In this document: piece by piece, positions 15,596-23,931 of the stretch
How positions within the stretch are numbered: the first letter of the stretch is position 1
How the letters are laid out: every line of letters begins with the position of its first letter
Assembly (NCBI RefSeq): GCF_000024105.1
Contig: NC_013171.1
Coordinates: 310,001-374,000, forward strand
Reading direction: 5' to 3'
Source: Anaerococcus prevotii DSM 20548
GTDB taxonomy: Bacteria > Bacillota > Clostridia > Tissierellales > Peptoniphilaceae
Length of the DNA stretch: 64,000 nucleotides
Position numbers and translations under genes: made by a program
Notes under the pieces: generated by a model
The model's input: only the letters and a program-made list of their open reading frames with translations
What the model was told of the DNA's origin: nothing
The model's database searches: none

Positions 15596-16180
15596 ATGAA
15601 TAAATTTTTAGTTTTAGTGGCAAATGGCAACGAGACAATAGAGATATTTACAGTAATTGATTATCTTAGAAGAATTGGAGTTAAGCTTGATATAGCATCT
15701 ACCGAGGAAAGTAAAGAGCTTAAGACAAGTCAGGATGTTTCCTTTAAGGCAGATATTAGCTTTTCTGATATAAAGGAAGAAGACTATATGGGAGTCTATA
15801 TTCCAGGAGGCACAAAGGGCGCCTATGCTATGAGGGATAATGAAAAAGTCTTAGACCTTCTAAGAAGATTTAACGATGCGGGAAAAATCATAGGAGCAAT
15901 TTGTGCAGGACCAGTAGTCCTCAATGAGGCAGGAATTTTATCTGACAAAAAGGCCACATCCTTCCCAGATATGAAAGATGAGATGGACCAGACAGGGGAG
16001 TATGTAGATAATGAGATTGTAGTGACAGATGGCAATATCACCACAGGAAGGGGAGCTGCCGTGACCAACTACCTTGCCCTAAGACTTGCTTATATAATTG
16101 GAGGAGATGAGGCAGTAGTCAAACTTAAACACGGCACTCAACATGAGGCAGTCGAGAAATATTTTGGCTTTGAATACTAA
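15596..16180 (+). CDS. DJ-1/PfpI family protein
   Basis: The 194-residue protein of the DJ-1/ThiJ/PfpI superfamily starts at ATG 15596, 6 bp behind AAGGAG; the in-frame TTG at 15593 is less well spaced. The nucleophile elbow is GAICAGP with Cys103, and the conserved Glu lies near residue 14-16 (GNETIEIF). VYIPGGTKG and the late TGRGAAVTNYLALRL segment are typical of the short YajL/DJ-1 branch, linked to oxidative-stress protection and repair of methylglyoxal adducts (family knowledge). It lies 12 bp after rlmH and closes this small operon. Confidence 0.9.
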   Translation: MNKFLVLVANGNETIEIFTVIDYLRRIGVKLDIASTEESKELKTSQDVSFKADISFSDIKEEDYMGVYIPGGTKGAYAMRDNEKVLDLLRRFNDAGKIIGAICAGPVVLNEAGILSDKKATSFPDMKDEMDQTGEYVDNEIVVTDGNITTGRGAAVTNYLALRLAYIIGGDEAVVKLKHGTQHEAVEKYFGFEY

Positions 16181-16204
16181 AATTAGCTAAAAATAAATAA
16201 ATTA

Positions 16205-16230
16205 AGAGTCGCCCTTAGGGGCGATTTTCT
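16205..16230 (+). terminator. Terminator behind the DJ-1 gene
   Basis: Stem AGTCGCCC/GGGCGAT with TTAG loop followed by a T-rich tract. Confidence 0.82.
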
Positions 16231-16278
16231 TTTGGTCTTAAGTGGAAAATCCTAAATATCCTAAGAAAAATTAATAAT

Positions 16279-16422
16279 GAGAATACTAGCCTTATAAAAA
16301 TATCTAAGGCTTATCATCCTAGATCTATTCTCAACTAGCCATATGTTTACTATTTAAACTTCTTAAGATTCTAAGGAAAATCTAATTGATAAGAATCTCA
16401 AGAAGCTTGCTATAAGGGCAAG
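16279..16422. other. Cluster of three hairpins in a gene-free stretch
   Basis: The intergenic stretch 16181-16505 has no ORF. Between its two terminators it holds three consecutive inverted repeats. These are GAGAAT-a-CTAG/CTAG-atct-ATTCTC (16279-16332, with inner AGCCTTA/TAAGGCT), CTTCTTaAGATTCT/AGAATCTcAAGAAG (16359-16405), and CTTGC/GCAAG (about 16406-16422). This could be a small structured RNA on either strand. No convincing promoter was found, so it is a candidate only. Confidence 0.35.
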
Positions 16423-16437
16423 ATTTCTGTAAAGGAA

Positions 16438-16467
16438 AGAGACGAGGAATTTTCCTCGTCTTCTCAT
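16438..16467. terminator. Terminator of the glpF/glpA-like operon (minus), usable both ways
   Basis: Perfect inverted repeat AGACGAGGAA/TTCCTCGTCT between the hairpin cluster and the end of the minus-strand oxidoreductase gene, with T-rich sequence on the plus side. Confidence 0.65.
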
Positions 16468-16505
16468 TCCAGTTAAAGATAAAATCAAGAGTCTTTATTT
16501 TAACC

Positions 16506-17981
16506 TTATTTATTTTCGATTTCCTTTATTAATTCATTTATATCTTTCTTATTAATCCTAGAAATTCCTGAGTTTTCGCTGTCAAACTTCTTGTTTTCTA
16601 TAGGATGACCATATTCGTCTTCCATTACTTCAAGGACCCTATTTCTACAGAAGGCTCCTTGGCAAAAGCCCATACCGCAGCGGGTTCTTCTCTTGACTGC
16701 GTCAAAACTTGTAAGTTCGATTCCTCTATTAAGAGCATCTCTAATGGTCTTCTCACTTACTTGCTCGCACCTACAAACAAGTCTTTCTGGATCTCCCAAA
16801 GGGAGGTCGACCTTATCTTTTACTTTGTTAAAGTCTTCAAGGTCCTTATACTCGATTATTGGCTTTCTATATGGATTATAGGATGGATCGTCTTCTAAGC
16901 TTAGTCCAATATCAACTAGGATATCTTCGACCATCTCTGCTATTGCAGGCGAAGAAGTAACACCAGGAGATTGGATGCCGACAACATTTATAAAGCCATT
17001 AGTCTTAGTATTTTCGATTATGAAATCTCCAGTTGAAGATGCTGGTCTAAGTCCTGTGAAAGATCTTATAAATTCCTTTAAGTTTAGGACATCTTCTTTG
17101 ACAGACTTTTGTGCTAGCTTATAGATTTCTTCTAGTCTTTCTGTGTGGGTACCTAGGTCAATTTCTTCCTCATCTATTGCATCAGGGCCGATCAAGATAT
17201 TGTTATGATAGGTCCTAGTTACAAGAATACCCTTAGACTTAGGACTAGGTGTTTGGAAAAGGACCTGCTTAATGCGAGATCCAGTTCCCTTTTGCATGAT
17301 TAGATACTCGCCGCTTCTTGGGTGAATATCAAAATCTGTTTGAGTAATCATAGAAGAAACCTTGGCACCATTAAGTCCAGTCGCATTTATAACAAATCTT
17401 CCTTCGAAAGATTCGCCCTTATCTGTCTTAACTTTAAATACATCTTCTTCTTTTTCGATTCCTACGACTTCACTATTAAGTTTTAGCTTTAAGCCATTGT
17501 CCATGGCATTTTCTACTAGGGCTATTACATATTCATAAGGAGAGCAAACTCCCGCACCCTTACAGTATAAGGCGCCTATTGCATCATCGGATACATTTTC
17601 TTCGATCTCGCGAAGCTTTTCTTGACCTATGATTTCTATATCATCGAGGCCGTTTTCCTTGCCCATTTGATAGAGGACATCAAGCATTTTCATATCGTTC
17701 TCATCGAAGGCTAAAACAAGAGAACCATTGGCCAAAAAGCCAAAGTTTAGCTCTTCGTTGAGTTTTTCGAAAGAAATTCTTCCAGGATAGCATAACCTAC
17801 CCCTAAGCTCCTTGCCGCTTTCTGCATATCCTCCATGGACTATGGCAGAGTTGGCCTTGCTTGCGCCCATAGATACGTCGTTTTCTTTCTCAAGAAGGAG
17901 TATATCAAGTTTGTAACGGGATAGCCTCCTGGCAATGGAGGCCCCGCACACGCCTGCTCCTATTATAATTACATCAAACAT
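16506..17981 (-). CDS. GlpA-like FAD-dependent glycerol-3-phosphate dehydrogenase with BFD-type iron-sulfur domain
   Basis: The 491-residue flavoprotein has an N-terminal GAGVCGASIARRL dinucleotide fold (6-18), then a DAO/GlpD-type body with SKANSAIVHGGY and SPGVTSSPAIAE segments. A C-terminal BFD-like [2Fe-2S] domain carries CRC near residue 403 and CGMGFCQGAFC near 440. This architecture occurs in GlpA of the anaerobic GlpABC dehydrogenase and its clostridial relatives. The predicted reaction is sn-glycerol-3-phosphate to dihydroxyacetone phosphate. It is encoded 34 bp downstream of glpF on the same strand, which supports a glycerol role. GlpB, GlpC and glycerol kinase genes are absent from the window, so the electron acceptor is unknown. 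Confidence 0.85.
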   Translation of the reverse strand: MFDVIIIGAGVCGASIARRLSRYKLDILLLEKENDVSMGASKANSAIVHGGYAESGKELRGRLCYPGRISFEKLNEELNFGFLANGSLVLAFDENDMKMLDVLYQMGKENGLDDIEIIGQEKLREIEENVSDDAIGALYCKGAGVCSPYEYVIALVENAMDNGLKLKLNSEVVGIEKEEDVFKVKTDKGESFEGRFVINATGLNGAKVSSMITQTDFDIHPRSGEYLIMQKGTGSRIKQVLFQTPSPKSKGILVTRTYHNNILIGPDAIDEEEIDLGTHTERLEEIYKLAQKSVKEDVLNLKEFIRSFTGLRPASSTGDFIIENTKTNGFINVVGIQSPGVTSSPAIAEMVEDILVDIGLSLEDDPSYNPYRKPIIEYKDLEDFNKVKDKVDLPLGDPERLVCRCEQVSEKTIRDALNRGIELTSFDAVKRRTRCGMGFCQGAFCRNRVLEVMEDEYGHPIENKKFDSENSGISRINKKDINELIKEIENK

Positions 17982-18015
17982 AAACTCACTTCCTATTTTC
18001 TAATTTCTATAAATC

Positions 18016-18735
18016 TTATATAAAGATAAAGTTATAGATTACTACTGCTAGTAGACCACCTAAGATTGGTCCTACTACTGGAATCCAAGAATATCCCCAG
18101 TTAGGGTCTGCCTTGTTTTTGAATGGAAGTACTGCATAGGCAATTCTTGGTCCAAGGTCTCTGGCAGGATTTATGGCATAACCTGTTAGTCCACCCAAAG
18201 ACATACCGATTGAGACGATTATTCCGAATACTAAAAACTTATCAACTCCGACAGTTCCTGCTCCGTCTACTTGAGAAAGACCTAGGATAGCAAATACTAG
18301 TACGAAAGTACCGATGATTTCTGAAAGTAGGTTTCTAAAAGTATTTGGTATAGTTGGAGCTGTACAGAAAGTAGCTCTTACAGTGAGTGGTTCATCGCTA
18401 GTTGCATCGTAGTGGTCTTTAAAGAGAATATATACCAAAACAGCACCAACGAAGGCACCAGCCAATTGAGCTATGATATAAGCTGGTAAGTCAGAGTAAG
18501 CGACATCTCCCTTAAAAGCTAAGGCGATTGATAAAGCTGGGTTAAAGCTTGCGCCAGATAGTTTTCCAAATATAAATGCAGGGACTAGTACTGCAAGACC
18601 CCATGCAAATGTGATTTGGACAGAGCCTCCACCTTTTTGTCCACTCTTATTGAGTAAAACGTTTGCTACTACGCCGTCACCGAGTAGTATAAGAATCATT
18701 GTTCCGAAAAATTCACCCATTATAATATCTCTCAT
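18016..18735 (-). CDS. glpF: Glycerol uptake facilitator (aquaglyceroporin)
   Basis: The 239-residue channel of the MIP family has six membrane helices and two half-helices carrying NPA at 65-67 (SFNPALS) and 189-193 (NPARD). Asp193 after the second NPA-R is the mark of glycerol-conducting GlpF, not of water-specific aquaporins. It should let glycerol diffuse across the cytoplasmic membrane. It heads a minus-strand operon with the GlpA-like dehydrogenase and has a well-formed promoter and an operator-like palindrome. A GGAGG ribosome binding site precedes the ATG. Confidence 0.94.
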   Translation of the reverse strand: MRDIIMGEFFGTMILILLGDGVVANVLLNKSGQKGGGSVQITFAWGLAVLVPAFIFGKLSGASFNPALSIALAFKGDVAYSDLPAYIIAQLAGAFVGAVLVYILFKDHYDATSDEPLTVRATFCTAPTIPNTFRNLLSEIIGTFVLVFAILGLSQVDGAGTVGVDKFLVFGIIVSIGMSLGGLTGYAINPARDLGPRIAYAVLPFKNKADPNWGYSWIPVVGPILGGLLAVVIYNFIFI

Positions 18736-18821
18736 AAATTCCTCCTAATATAGATATCAGATAAGTAAACAAAAAGCAACAAGTAAAATATATTGTTGCC
18801 AGGCTCCTCGGATATTAAATT

Positions 18822-18837
18822 GTGAAAACATTTACAC
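18822..18837 (-). promoter_or_regulatory. Operator-like palindrome at the glpF transcription start
   Basis: GTGAAAACATTTACAC is an imperfect 16-bp palindrome (six matched pairs) lying at or just past the expected start site of glpF. A repressor bound here would block transcription. The regulator is not identified. Confidence 0.4.
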
Positions 18838-18841
18838 TTAT

Positions 18842-18870
18842 AGTATAGCATGGACTTTAAAAAATATCAA
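18842..18870 (-). promoter_or_regulatory. Promoter of glpF
   Basis: On the minus strand: TTGATA (18865-18870), 17-bp spacer, TATACT (18842-18847) preceded by TGC, an extended -10. Confidence 0.8.
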
Positions 18871-18936
18871 GTATTTTATTTAAAATTTAAATCAAACATA
18901 GAAATTTGATAAAAGCTAAAATTTACACATAAACTA

Positions 18937-18965
18937 TGGACAAAATATGAGATATATTATATGAT
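18937..18965 (+). promoter_or_regulatory. Promoter of the BMP lipoprotein gene
   Basis: TGGACA (18937-18942), 17-bp spacer, TATGAT (18960-18965), about 38 bp before the ATG. Confidence 0.65.
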
Positions 18966-19003
18966 TATCATGTAACTAAACAAGCATAATTAGGGAGGAA
19001 TAT

Positions 19004-20137
19004 ATGAAAATTAGTAAAATTATGTCTGTTGTTTCTGCACTAACTTTATCACTTGCACTAACTTCTTGTGGAGGAGATACAGCAAATGATAAGAAGGATG
19101 ATAATGCAAAGGCTCCTGCTGAGACAAGCGAGACAGCCGAAAATAAAGCAGAAGAAAATAAGGATGGCGAAGCTGAAACTCCTACTGGTGAAACAGTAAA
19201 AGTTACTATGGTAACTGACGAGGGTGGAGTTAACGATAAGAGCTTTAACCAATCAGCTTATGAAGGACTTAACGCTTACAAGGATGAAGGAAAATCTGAC
19301 TTCGATTATATAGAATCACACTCAACAGCAGAATACCAACCAAACCTTGAATCTGCCCTAGATAGTGAATCAGATCTAATCCTAACTGTAGGTTACGCTT
19401 TATACAACGATACAGTTACTGCAGCTAAGGAAAATCCTGAACAAAAATACGCTATAATCGACAATGCAAATATCGATAAGGCAGAAAATCTATTAGGTAT
19501 TACCTTTGCTGACCACCAAAACTCATTCTTAGTAGGATATATTGCAGGAATGAAATCAGAATCTAACCACGTAGGATTCGTAGGTGGACAAGTATCAGAC
19601 GTAATTGACAGATTTGAATATGGTTTCAAGGCTGGTGTAAAACAAGCTGCTAGAGAAAAAGGTACTGACATCAAGGTAGATGTACAATACGCAAACAGCT
19701 ACTCAGACCAAGCTAAGGGTAAAAACATCGCTAACCAAATGTATCAAGAAGGTGCAGATGTTGTAATGCACGCTGCTGGTGGAGTTGGTATCGGAGTAAT
19801 CGAAGCTGCAAAAGAAAACGACAAATGGGTTATCGGAGTTGACCGTGACCAATCAGAAGAAGCACCAGATCATATGCTAGTTTCTACAATCAAGGGTGTA
19901 GGCGATGCAGTTAAACTTGTAATCGACGGACTTAACAAGGGTGAATTCGAAGGTGGTACAACAAAAGAATTTACACTTGCAGATGGAAAAGCAGTTGATA
20001 TTGCTTACGCTAAAAACGACCTAGTTAGCCAAGAGGTTAAAGACAAGGTAGAAGAATTGAGAAAAGAAATCGTTGATGGCAAAATCGAAGTTCCACAAAA
20101 CGAAGAAGAATTCAATTCTATGGGATATGATAAGTAA
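19004..20137 (+). CDS. BMP-family nucleoside-binding lipoprotein
   Basis: The 377-residue receptor belongs to the Bmp/PnrA/Med family and binds purine nucleosides for ABC import. The lipobox LALTSC puts the lipid on Cys22. An acidic, low-complexity linker (about 25-62) is followed by the binding domain, which begins VKVTMVTDEGGVNDKSFNQSAYEGL, the family signature. Other typical parts are 'GITFADHQNSFLVGYIAG', 'HAAGGVGIGVIEAAK' and 'VIGVDRDQ'. The ATPase and two permeases follow after a terminator. The receptor can therefore be made in excess over the membrane complex, as is usual for such systems. Confidence 0.93.
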   Translation: MKISKIMSVVSALTLSLALTSCGGDTANDKKDDNAKAPAETSETAENKAEENKDGEAETPTGETVKVTMVTDEGGVNDKSFNQSAYEGLNAYKDEGKSDFDYIESHSTAEYQPNLESALDSESDLILTVGYALYNDTVTAAKENPEQKYAIIDNANIDKAENLLGITFADHQNSFLVGYIAGMKSESNHVGFVGGQVSDVIDRFEYGFKAGVKQAAREKGTDIKVDVQYANSYSDQAKGKNIANQMYQEGADVVMHAAGGVGIGVIEAAKENDKWVIGVDRDQSEEAPDHMLVSTIKGVGDAVKLVIDGLNKGEFEGGTTKEFTLADGKAVDIAYAKNDLVSQEVKDKVEELRKEIVDGKIEVPQNEEEFNSMGYDK

Positions 20138-20152
20138 AATTTAAAATTAGCA

Positions 20153-20195
20153 GACTTGCTCCTGAGCATTCGGGAGTAAGTTTTCTGTCTTTTTT
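20153..20195 (+). terminator. Attenuating terminator between BMP receptor and ATPase genes
   Basis: Stem ACTTGCTCC/GGGAGTAAGT followed by TTTTCTGTC and a run of seven T. Partial read-through would set the receptor-to-transporter ratio. Confidence 0.75.
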
Positions 20196-20255
20196 TTATA
20201 ATATTTTTTAGATTTATGATATGATAAAGGTAGAAAGTTATTAAGGGGGAAACCT

Positions 20256-21788
20256 ATGAAAAAATATTTTGATAAGGCCCCAGTTGTAAGTATGAGAAAC
20301 ATCACAAAGCGCTTTGGCTCTAAGGAAGTCTTGACAAATATAAACTTTGACCTTCACAAGTGCGAGGTCCACGCTCTCCTTGGAGAAAATGGTGCAGGCA
20401 AGACAACGCTTATGAATGTTCTCTACGGCATGTTTCCACCAAACGAGGGAAGTATTACAATTAATGGCAAGACCTTTGCTTCTATGACTCCTAAAAAGGC
20501 AATCGAAGCGGGAATTGGTATGGTGCACCAGCACTTTATGCTTATAGAGCCCTTGACTGTAACAGAAAATATTATCCTTGGCTATGAGAAATCCAAGGGA
20601 TTATTCCTCGATAGGAAAAAGGCTTACGCTGAGGTAGAAAAGATAAGCAAAGAGTACAACCTAACAATCGACCCTAAGGCAAAGGTCGAAGACATATCAG
20701 TAGGTATGCAACAAAGGGTCGAAATCCTAAAGGCCCTATATCACGGGGCAGATATCCTAATCTTTGATGAGCCTACGGCAGTTCTTACCCCACAAGAGAT
20801 TGTGGAATTTATAGAAATAGTCAAAAGACTTACCGAGCTAGACAAGTCAGTCATAATTATAACTCACAAATTATCTGAAATTAAGGCCATGGCTGATACT
20901 TGTACCATAATTAGGAGAGGTAAGTTTATAGACAAGGTCGATGTCAAAAGCGTTGACGAAAACATCCTAGCTGAAAAAATGGTAGGCCGTGATGTAAGCT
21001 TTAATGTCGACAAAAAAGCAATCGAAAAGGGCGGAGTTGTCCTAAATATCGAGGACTTATGGGTTAAGGATAAGAGAGGAATTGATGCTCTAAAAGGCCT
21101 TGACCTAAAGCTTCACGCTGGAGAAATTCTAGGAATTGCTGGAGTTGATGGCAATGGACAGACAGAATTAATCGATGCCATAACTGGAATGACTAAGGCA
21201 AATAGAGGAAGCGTGAACCTAAATGGAGTAGATATAACCAACGCTTCTACGAGAAAGATCCTTGATACTGGTATGAATTCTATCCCAGAAGATAGGCAAA
21301 AGAGAGGACTTATCCTAGAATATCCTATAAAGGACAATCTAATACTCGAAAGAGTAGGAGAAGAGCCATTTTCTACAAAAGGAAGACTCAACTTCAAAAA
21401 CATAGACGATAATGCCAAGGATTTGGTAGGGAAATTTGATATTAGACCAGACGATATAGAAGAAAAAGCGATAAGCCTTTCTGGTGGTAACCAACAAAAG
21501 GTAATAATCGCAAGAGAGATCTCAAATAATCCTGACGTCTTAATAGCAGCCCAACCTACTAGGGGACTTGATGTAGGAGCTATAGAATTTATACACCAAT
21601 ATCTAGTGGAGCTTAGAAATCAAAACAAGGCAGTACTTCTTATAAGCTTCGAGCTTGATGAGATAATGGACTTATCAGATAGGATCCTCGTAATCTATGA
21701 TGGTAAAATCGTAGGAGAAAAGGACCCTAAAGAGACAGACGAGTTTGAAATAGGAAGACTTATGGCAGGAGGTATCGATGACAAATAA
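20256..21788 (+). CDS. Nucleoside ABC transporter ATPase (double ATPase, NupO-like)
   Basis: The 510-residue protein carries two ABC domains. The first has GENGAGKTT (about 46-54), ISVGMQQR and FDEPTAVLTPQE. The second has GVDGNGQTEL (about 294), LSGGNQQKV and the Walker B-like region AAQPTRGLDVGA, where the usual DE is missing. Only the N-terminal site is therefore likely to be fully active, as in other sugar/nucleoside double ATPases. It energises the permeases that follow. The stop overlaps the next start by 11 bp. It acts at the inner face of the membrane. Confidence 0.93.
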   Translation: MKKYFDKAPVVSMRNITKRFGSKEVLTNINFDLHKCEVHALLGENGAGKTTLMNVLYGMFPPNEGSITINGKTFASMTPKKAIEAGIGMVHQHFMLIEPLTVTENIILGYEKSKGLFLDRKKAYAEVEKISKEYNLTIDPKAKVEDISVGMQQRVEILKALYHGADILIFDEPTAVLTPQEIVEFIEIVKRLTELDKSVIIITHKLSEIKAMADTCTIIRRGKFIDKVDVKSVDENILAEKMVGRDVSFNVDKKAIEKGGVVLNIEDLWVKDKRGIDALKGLDLKLHAGEILGIAGVDGNGQTELIDAITGMTKANRGSVNLNGVDITNASTRKILDTGMNSIPEDRQKRGLILEYPIKDNLILERVGEEPFSTKGRLNFKNIDDNAKDLVGKFDIRPDDIEEKAISLSGGNQQKVIIAREISNNPDVLIAAQPTRGLDVGAIEFIHQYLVELRNQNKAVLLISFELDEIMDLSDRILVIYDGKIVGEKDPKETDEFEIGRLMAGGIDDK

Positions 21789-22944
21789 AGTAAATAGAAG
21801 AAAAAGCTTAGGCTCATCTAAGATACTTTTTACCATAATATCAATACTTTTGGGACTTTTGGTAGGAGCCTTGGTTCTTGTAATAGCAGGATTTGATCCA
21901 ATCGAAGGCTTCAAGAATCTATTCTTGGGAGTATTTAAGAGCCCAAGGAATATGGGATGGGCAATTGTAACATCGACCCCTATTATTATGACTGGTTTGG
22001 GTGTTGCCTTCGCCTTTAAGACTGGACTTTTCAACATGGGAGCAGAGGGCCAATTTATAATTGGAACTGTAGTAGCCTTTCTTGTAGGCTATAATCTAAA
22101 TCTACCTCCAGTTCTACTTCCTATAGTAGCCATAGTCCTTGCCATGGTTATCGGAGCAATTTATGGAGCTATAGCTGGTTTTATCAAGGCGAAATTCGGC
22201 ATCCACGAGGTAATCTCTACTATCATGCTCAACTGGATTGCCTTTTACTTCCAAAACTTTGTAGTTTATAGATTTAGACAACCAAACTCTATGAGTTCCT
22301 TCGATGTGGCTGATAATGCAAAGATTACCCTCTTTACTGACGCTGCCAAGAGATTCGATGGATTTTTCTCCAAGTTTTTTAGGGCGCCAATCCACTGGGG
22401 AACTATTATAGCCATAGTTGCTGTGATTGTTGTTTGGTATATCCTGAATAAAACAACCCTAGGTTATGAGCTAAAGGCAGTAGGCCTCAACAAAGAAGCA
22501 AGTCAATATGGAGGAATCAACGCGGGAAATAAGATTATTCAATCTATGGCGATTTCTGGAGCAATATGCTCACTTGCAGGTGTGACCCAAGTTTTAGGCT
22601 TTACCTACAACCTATCGATCCTATCTTCCATGCAAAACTTTGGTTTCGATGGCTTGGCTGTTTCTCTTCTTGCATCAAATAATCCTATTGGAGTAATATT
22701 TTCAGGACTCTTCTTTGGATCTTTGAAATATGCAGGAGGCAATCTCCAAAGAACTATGGGAGTTCCAAGCGAAATTATCTCAATTATTATTGGAACTATT
22801 ATCCTCTTTACAGCTGTGCCTTTGGTATTTAGAATAATAAAGGCAAAAATTAGAAAGAAAAATTCTAAAAAGAGAAATGAAAAAACTGCTGTAGACATGT
22901 CTTATGTCAACAAAGAGATAGAAGAAAAGAAGGAGGAATTATGA
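21778..22944 (+). CDS. Nucleoside ABC transporter permease (NupP-like)
   Basis: The 388-residue permease of the BPD_transp_2 family has about ten hydrophobic helices. The signatures GLGVAFAFKTGLFNMGAEGQ near residue 80 and TLGYELKAVGLNKEASQYGGIN near 225 are typical. The conserved loop contacts the ATPase. It has a basic cytoplasmic C-terminus. It overlaps both neighbours by a few bases within the ATPase-permease-permease operon. Confidence 0.92.
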   Translation: MTNKVNRRKSLGSSKILFTIISILLGLLVGALVLVIAGFDPIEGFKNLFLGVFKSPRNMGWAIVTSTPIIMTGLGVAFAFKTGLFNMGAEGQFIIGTVVAFLVGYNLNLPPVLLPIVAIVLAMVIGAIYGAIAGFIKAKFGIHEVISTIMLNWIAFYFQNFVVYRFRQPNSMSSFDVADNAKITLFTDAAKRFDGFFSKFFRAPIHWGTIIAIVAVIVVWYILNKTTLGYELKAVGLNKEASQYGGINAGNKIIQSMAISGAICSLAGVTQVLGFTYNLSILSSMQNFGFDGLAVSLLASNNPIGVIFSGLFFGSLKYAGGNLQRTMGVPSEIISIIIGTIILFTAVPLVFRIIKAKIRKKNSKKRNEKTAVDMSYVNKEIEEKKEEL

Positions 22945-23879
22945 TTAATCTTACAATCTTAGCCCTAATCATAGGAAATACCTTCTCGAATGCTGCCCCA
23001 GTTCTACTTACTGGACTTGGCGGAATGATGAGTGAAAAATCCGGTGTTGTAAATATCGGTCTTGAGGGAATGATGACTATAGGAGCCCTAACTGGTGCGG
23101 TCCTAGGCTACTATGTAGGTAATCCTTGGCTAGCCTTCTTAGGAGGAGGTCTTGCTGGAGCATTTTTTGGTCTAATCCATGCCTTTGTCTCTGTAAGTCT
23201 TGCTGGAGATCAGACTATATCAGGTATAGCAATAAATACCCTTGCTCCTGGTCTTGCGCTTTTCCTATCGAGATTGTTCTTTAGTGGAGCGACCCAAACT
23301 CCTTCAATCCCACTCGAAAATAAGATACCAAGACTTTTTAGGGGAATCTCTTCTAGCCAAGTCTTTGACAATATTTTTGGCCAATATGCGACTGTATATT
23401 TATCACTAATCATGGTAGTGGTCTTGTATGTTGTACTATATAAGACTAAAATAGGACTTAGGGTTATAGCTGTTGGAGAACATCCAAAGGCAAGTGAGAG
23501 TTTAAATATCAATGTAGTAAAGGTAAGATATCTTTCAGTAATATTTTCTGGCTTTATGGGTGGCCTTGGAGGAGCTAGCATGTCTCTTGCAGTAGTTTCA
23601 TCCTTCTCGCCAACCCTAATCGCAGGTCAAGGATACATCGCCCTTGTTACTGTAATATTTGGTAACTGGAAGCCACAGGGAGTGCTTGTAGGATCCTTAT
23701 TCTTTGGCTTAGCTCAGGCAATTGCAACCTACCTAGGTTCAACCTCAATCGGCATCCCAATAGAGTTTATTTCAATGATCCCATACATCGCAACCCTCCT
23801 TATCCTTATAATATTTAAGGGAAGAAGCTATGCACCAAAGGCGAGCGGTAAGCCTTACTTTACAGTAGAAGATGTATAA
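22941..23879 (+). CDS. Nucleoside ABC transporter permease (NupQ-like)
   Basis: This is the second, shorter permease (312 residues), which forms a heterodimer with the product of the preceding gene. Signatures include APVLLTGLGGMMSEKSGVVNIGLEGMM at the N-terminus and 'KIGLRVIAVGEHPKASESLNINV' near residue 178. ATG overlaps the previous stop by 4 bp (ATGA), giving translational coupling. It completes the BMP-type importer for purine nucleosides or related compounds. Confidence 0.92.
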   Translation: MINLTILALIIGNTFSNAAPVLLTGLGGMMSEKSGVVNIGLEGMMTIGALTGAVLGYYVGNPWLAFLGGGLAGAFFGLIHAFVSVSLAGDQTISGIAINTLAPGLALFLSRLFFSGATQTPSIPLENKIPRLFRGISSSQVFDNIFGQYATVYLSLIMVVVLYVVLYKTKIGLRVIAVGEHPKASESLNINVVKVRYLSVIFSGFMGGLGGASMSLAVVSSFSPTLIAGQGYIALVTVIFGNWKPQGVLVGSLFFGLAQAIATYLGSTSIGIPIEFISMIPYIATLLILIIFKGRSYAPKASGKPYFTVEDV

Positions 23880-23893
23880 AATATAAGAAAATT

Positions 23894-23922
23894 TTGGGCC
23901 TCCACAAGGGGGCCTATTTTTA
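23894..23922 (+). terminator. Terminator of the nucleoside transporter operon
   Basis: Stem GGGCCTCC/GGGGGCCT with ACAA loop followed by ATTTTT. Confidence 0.8.
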
Positions 23923-23931
23923 GGAGATAGT

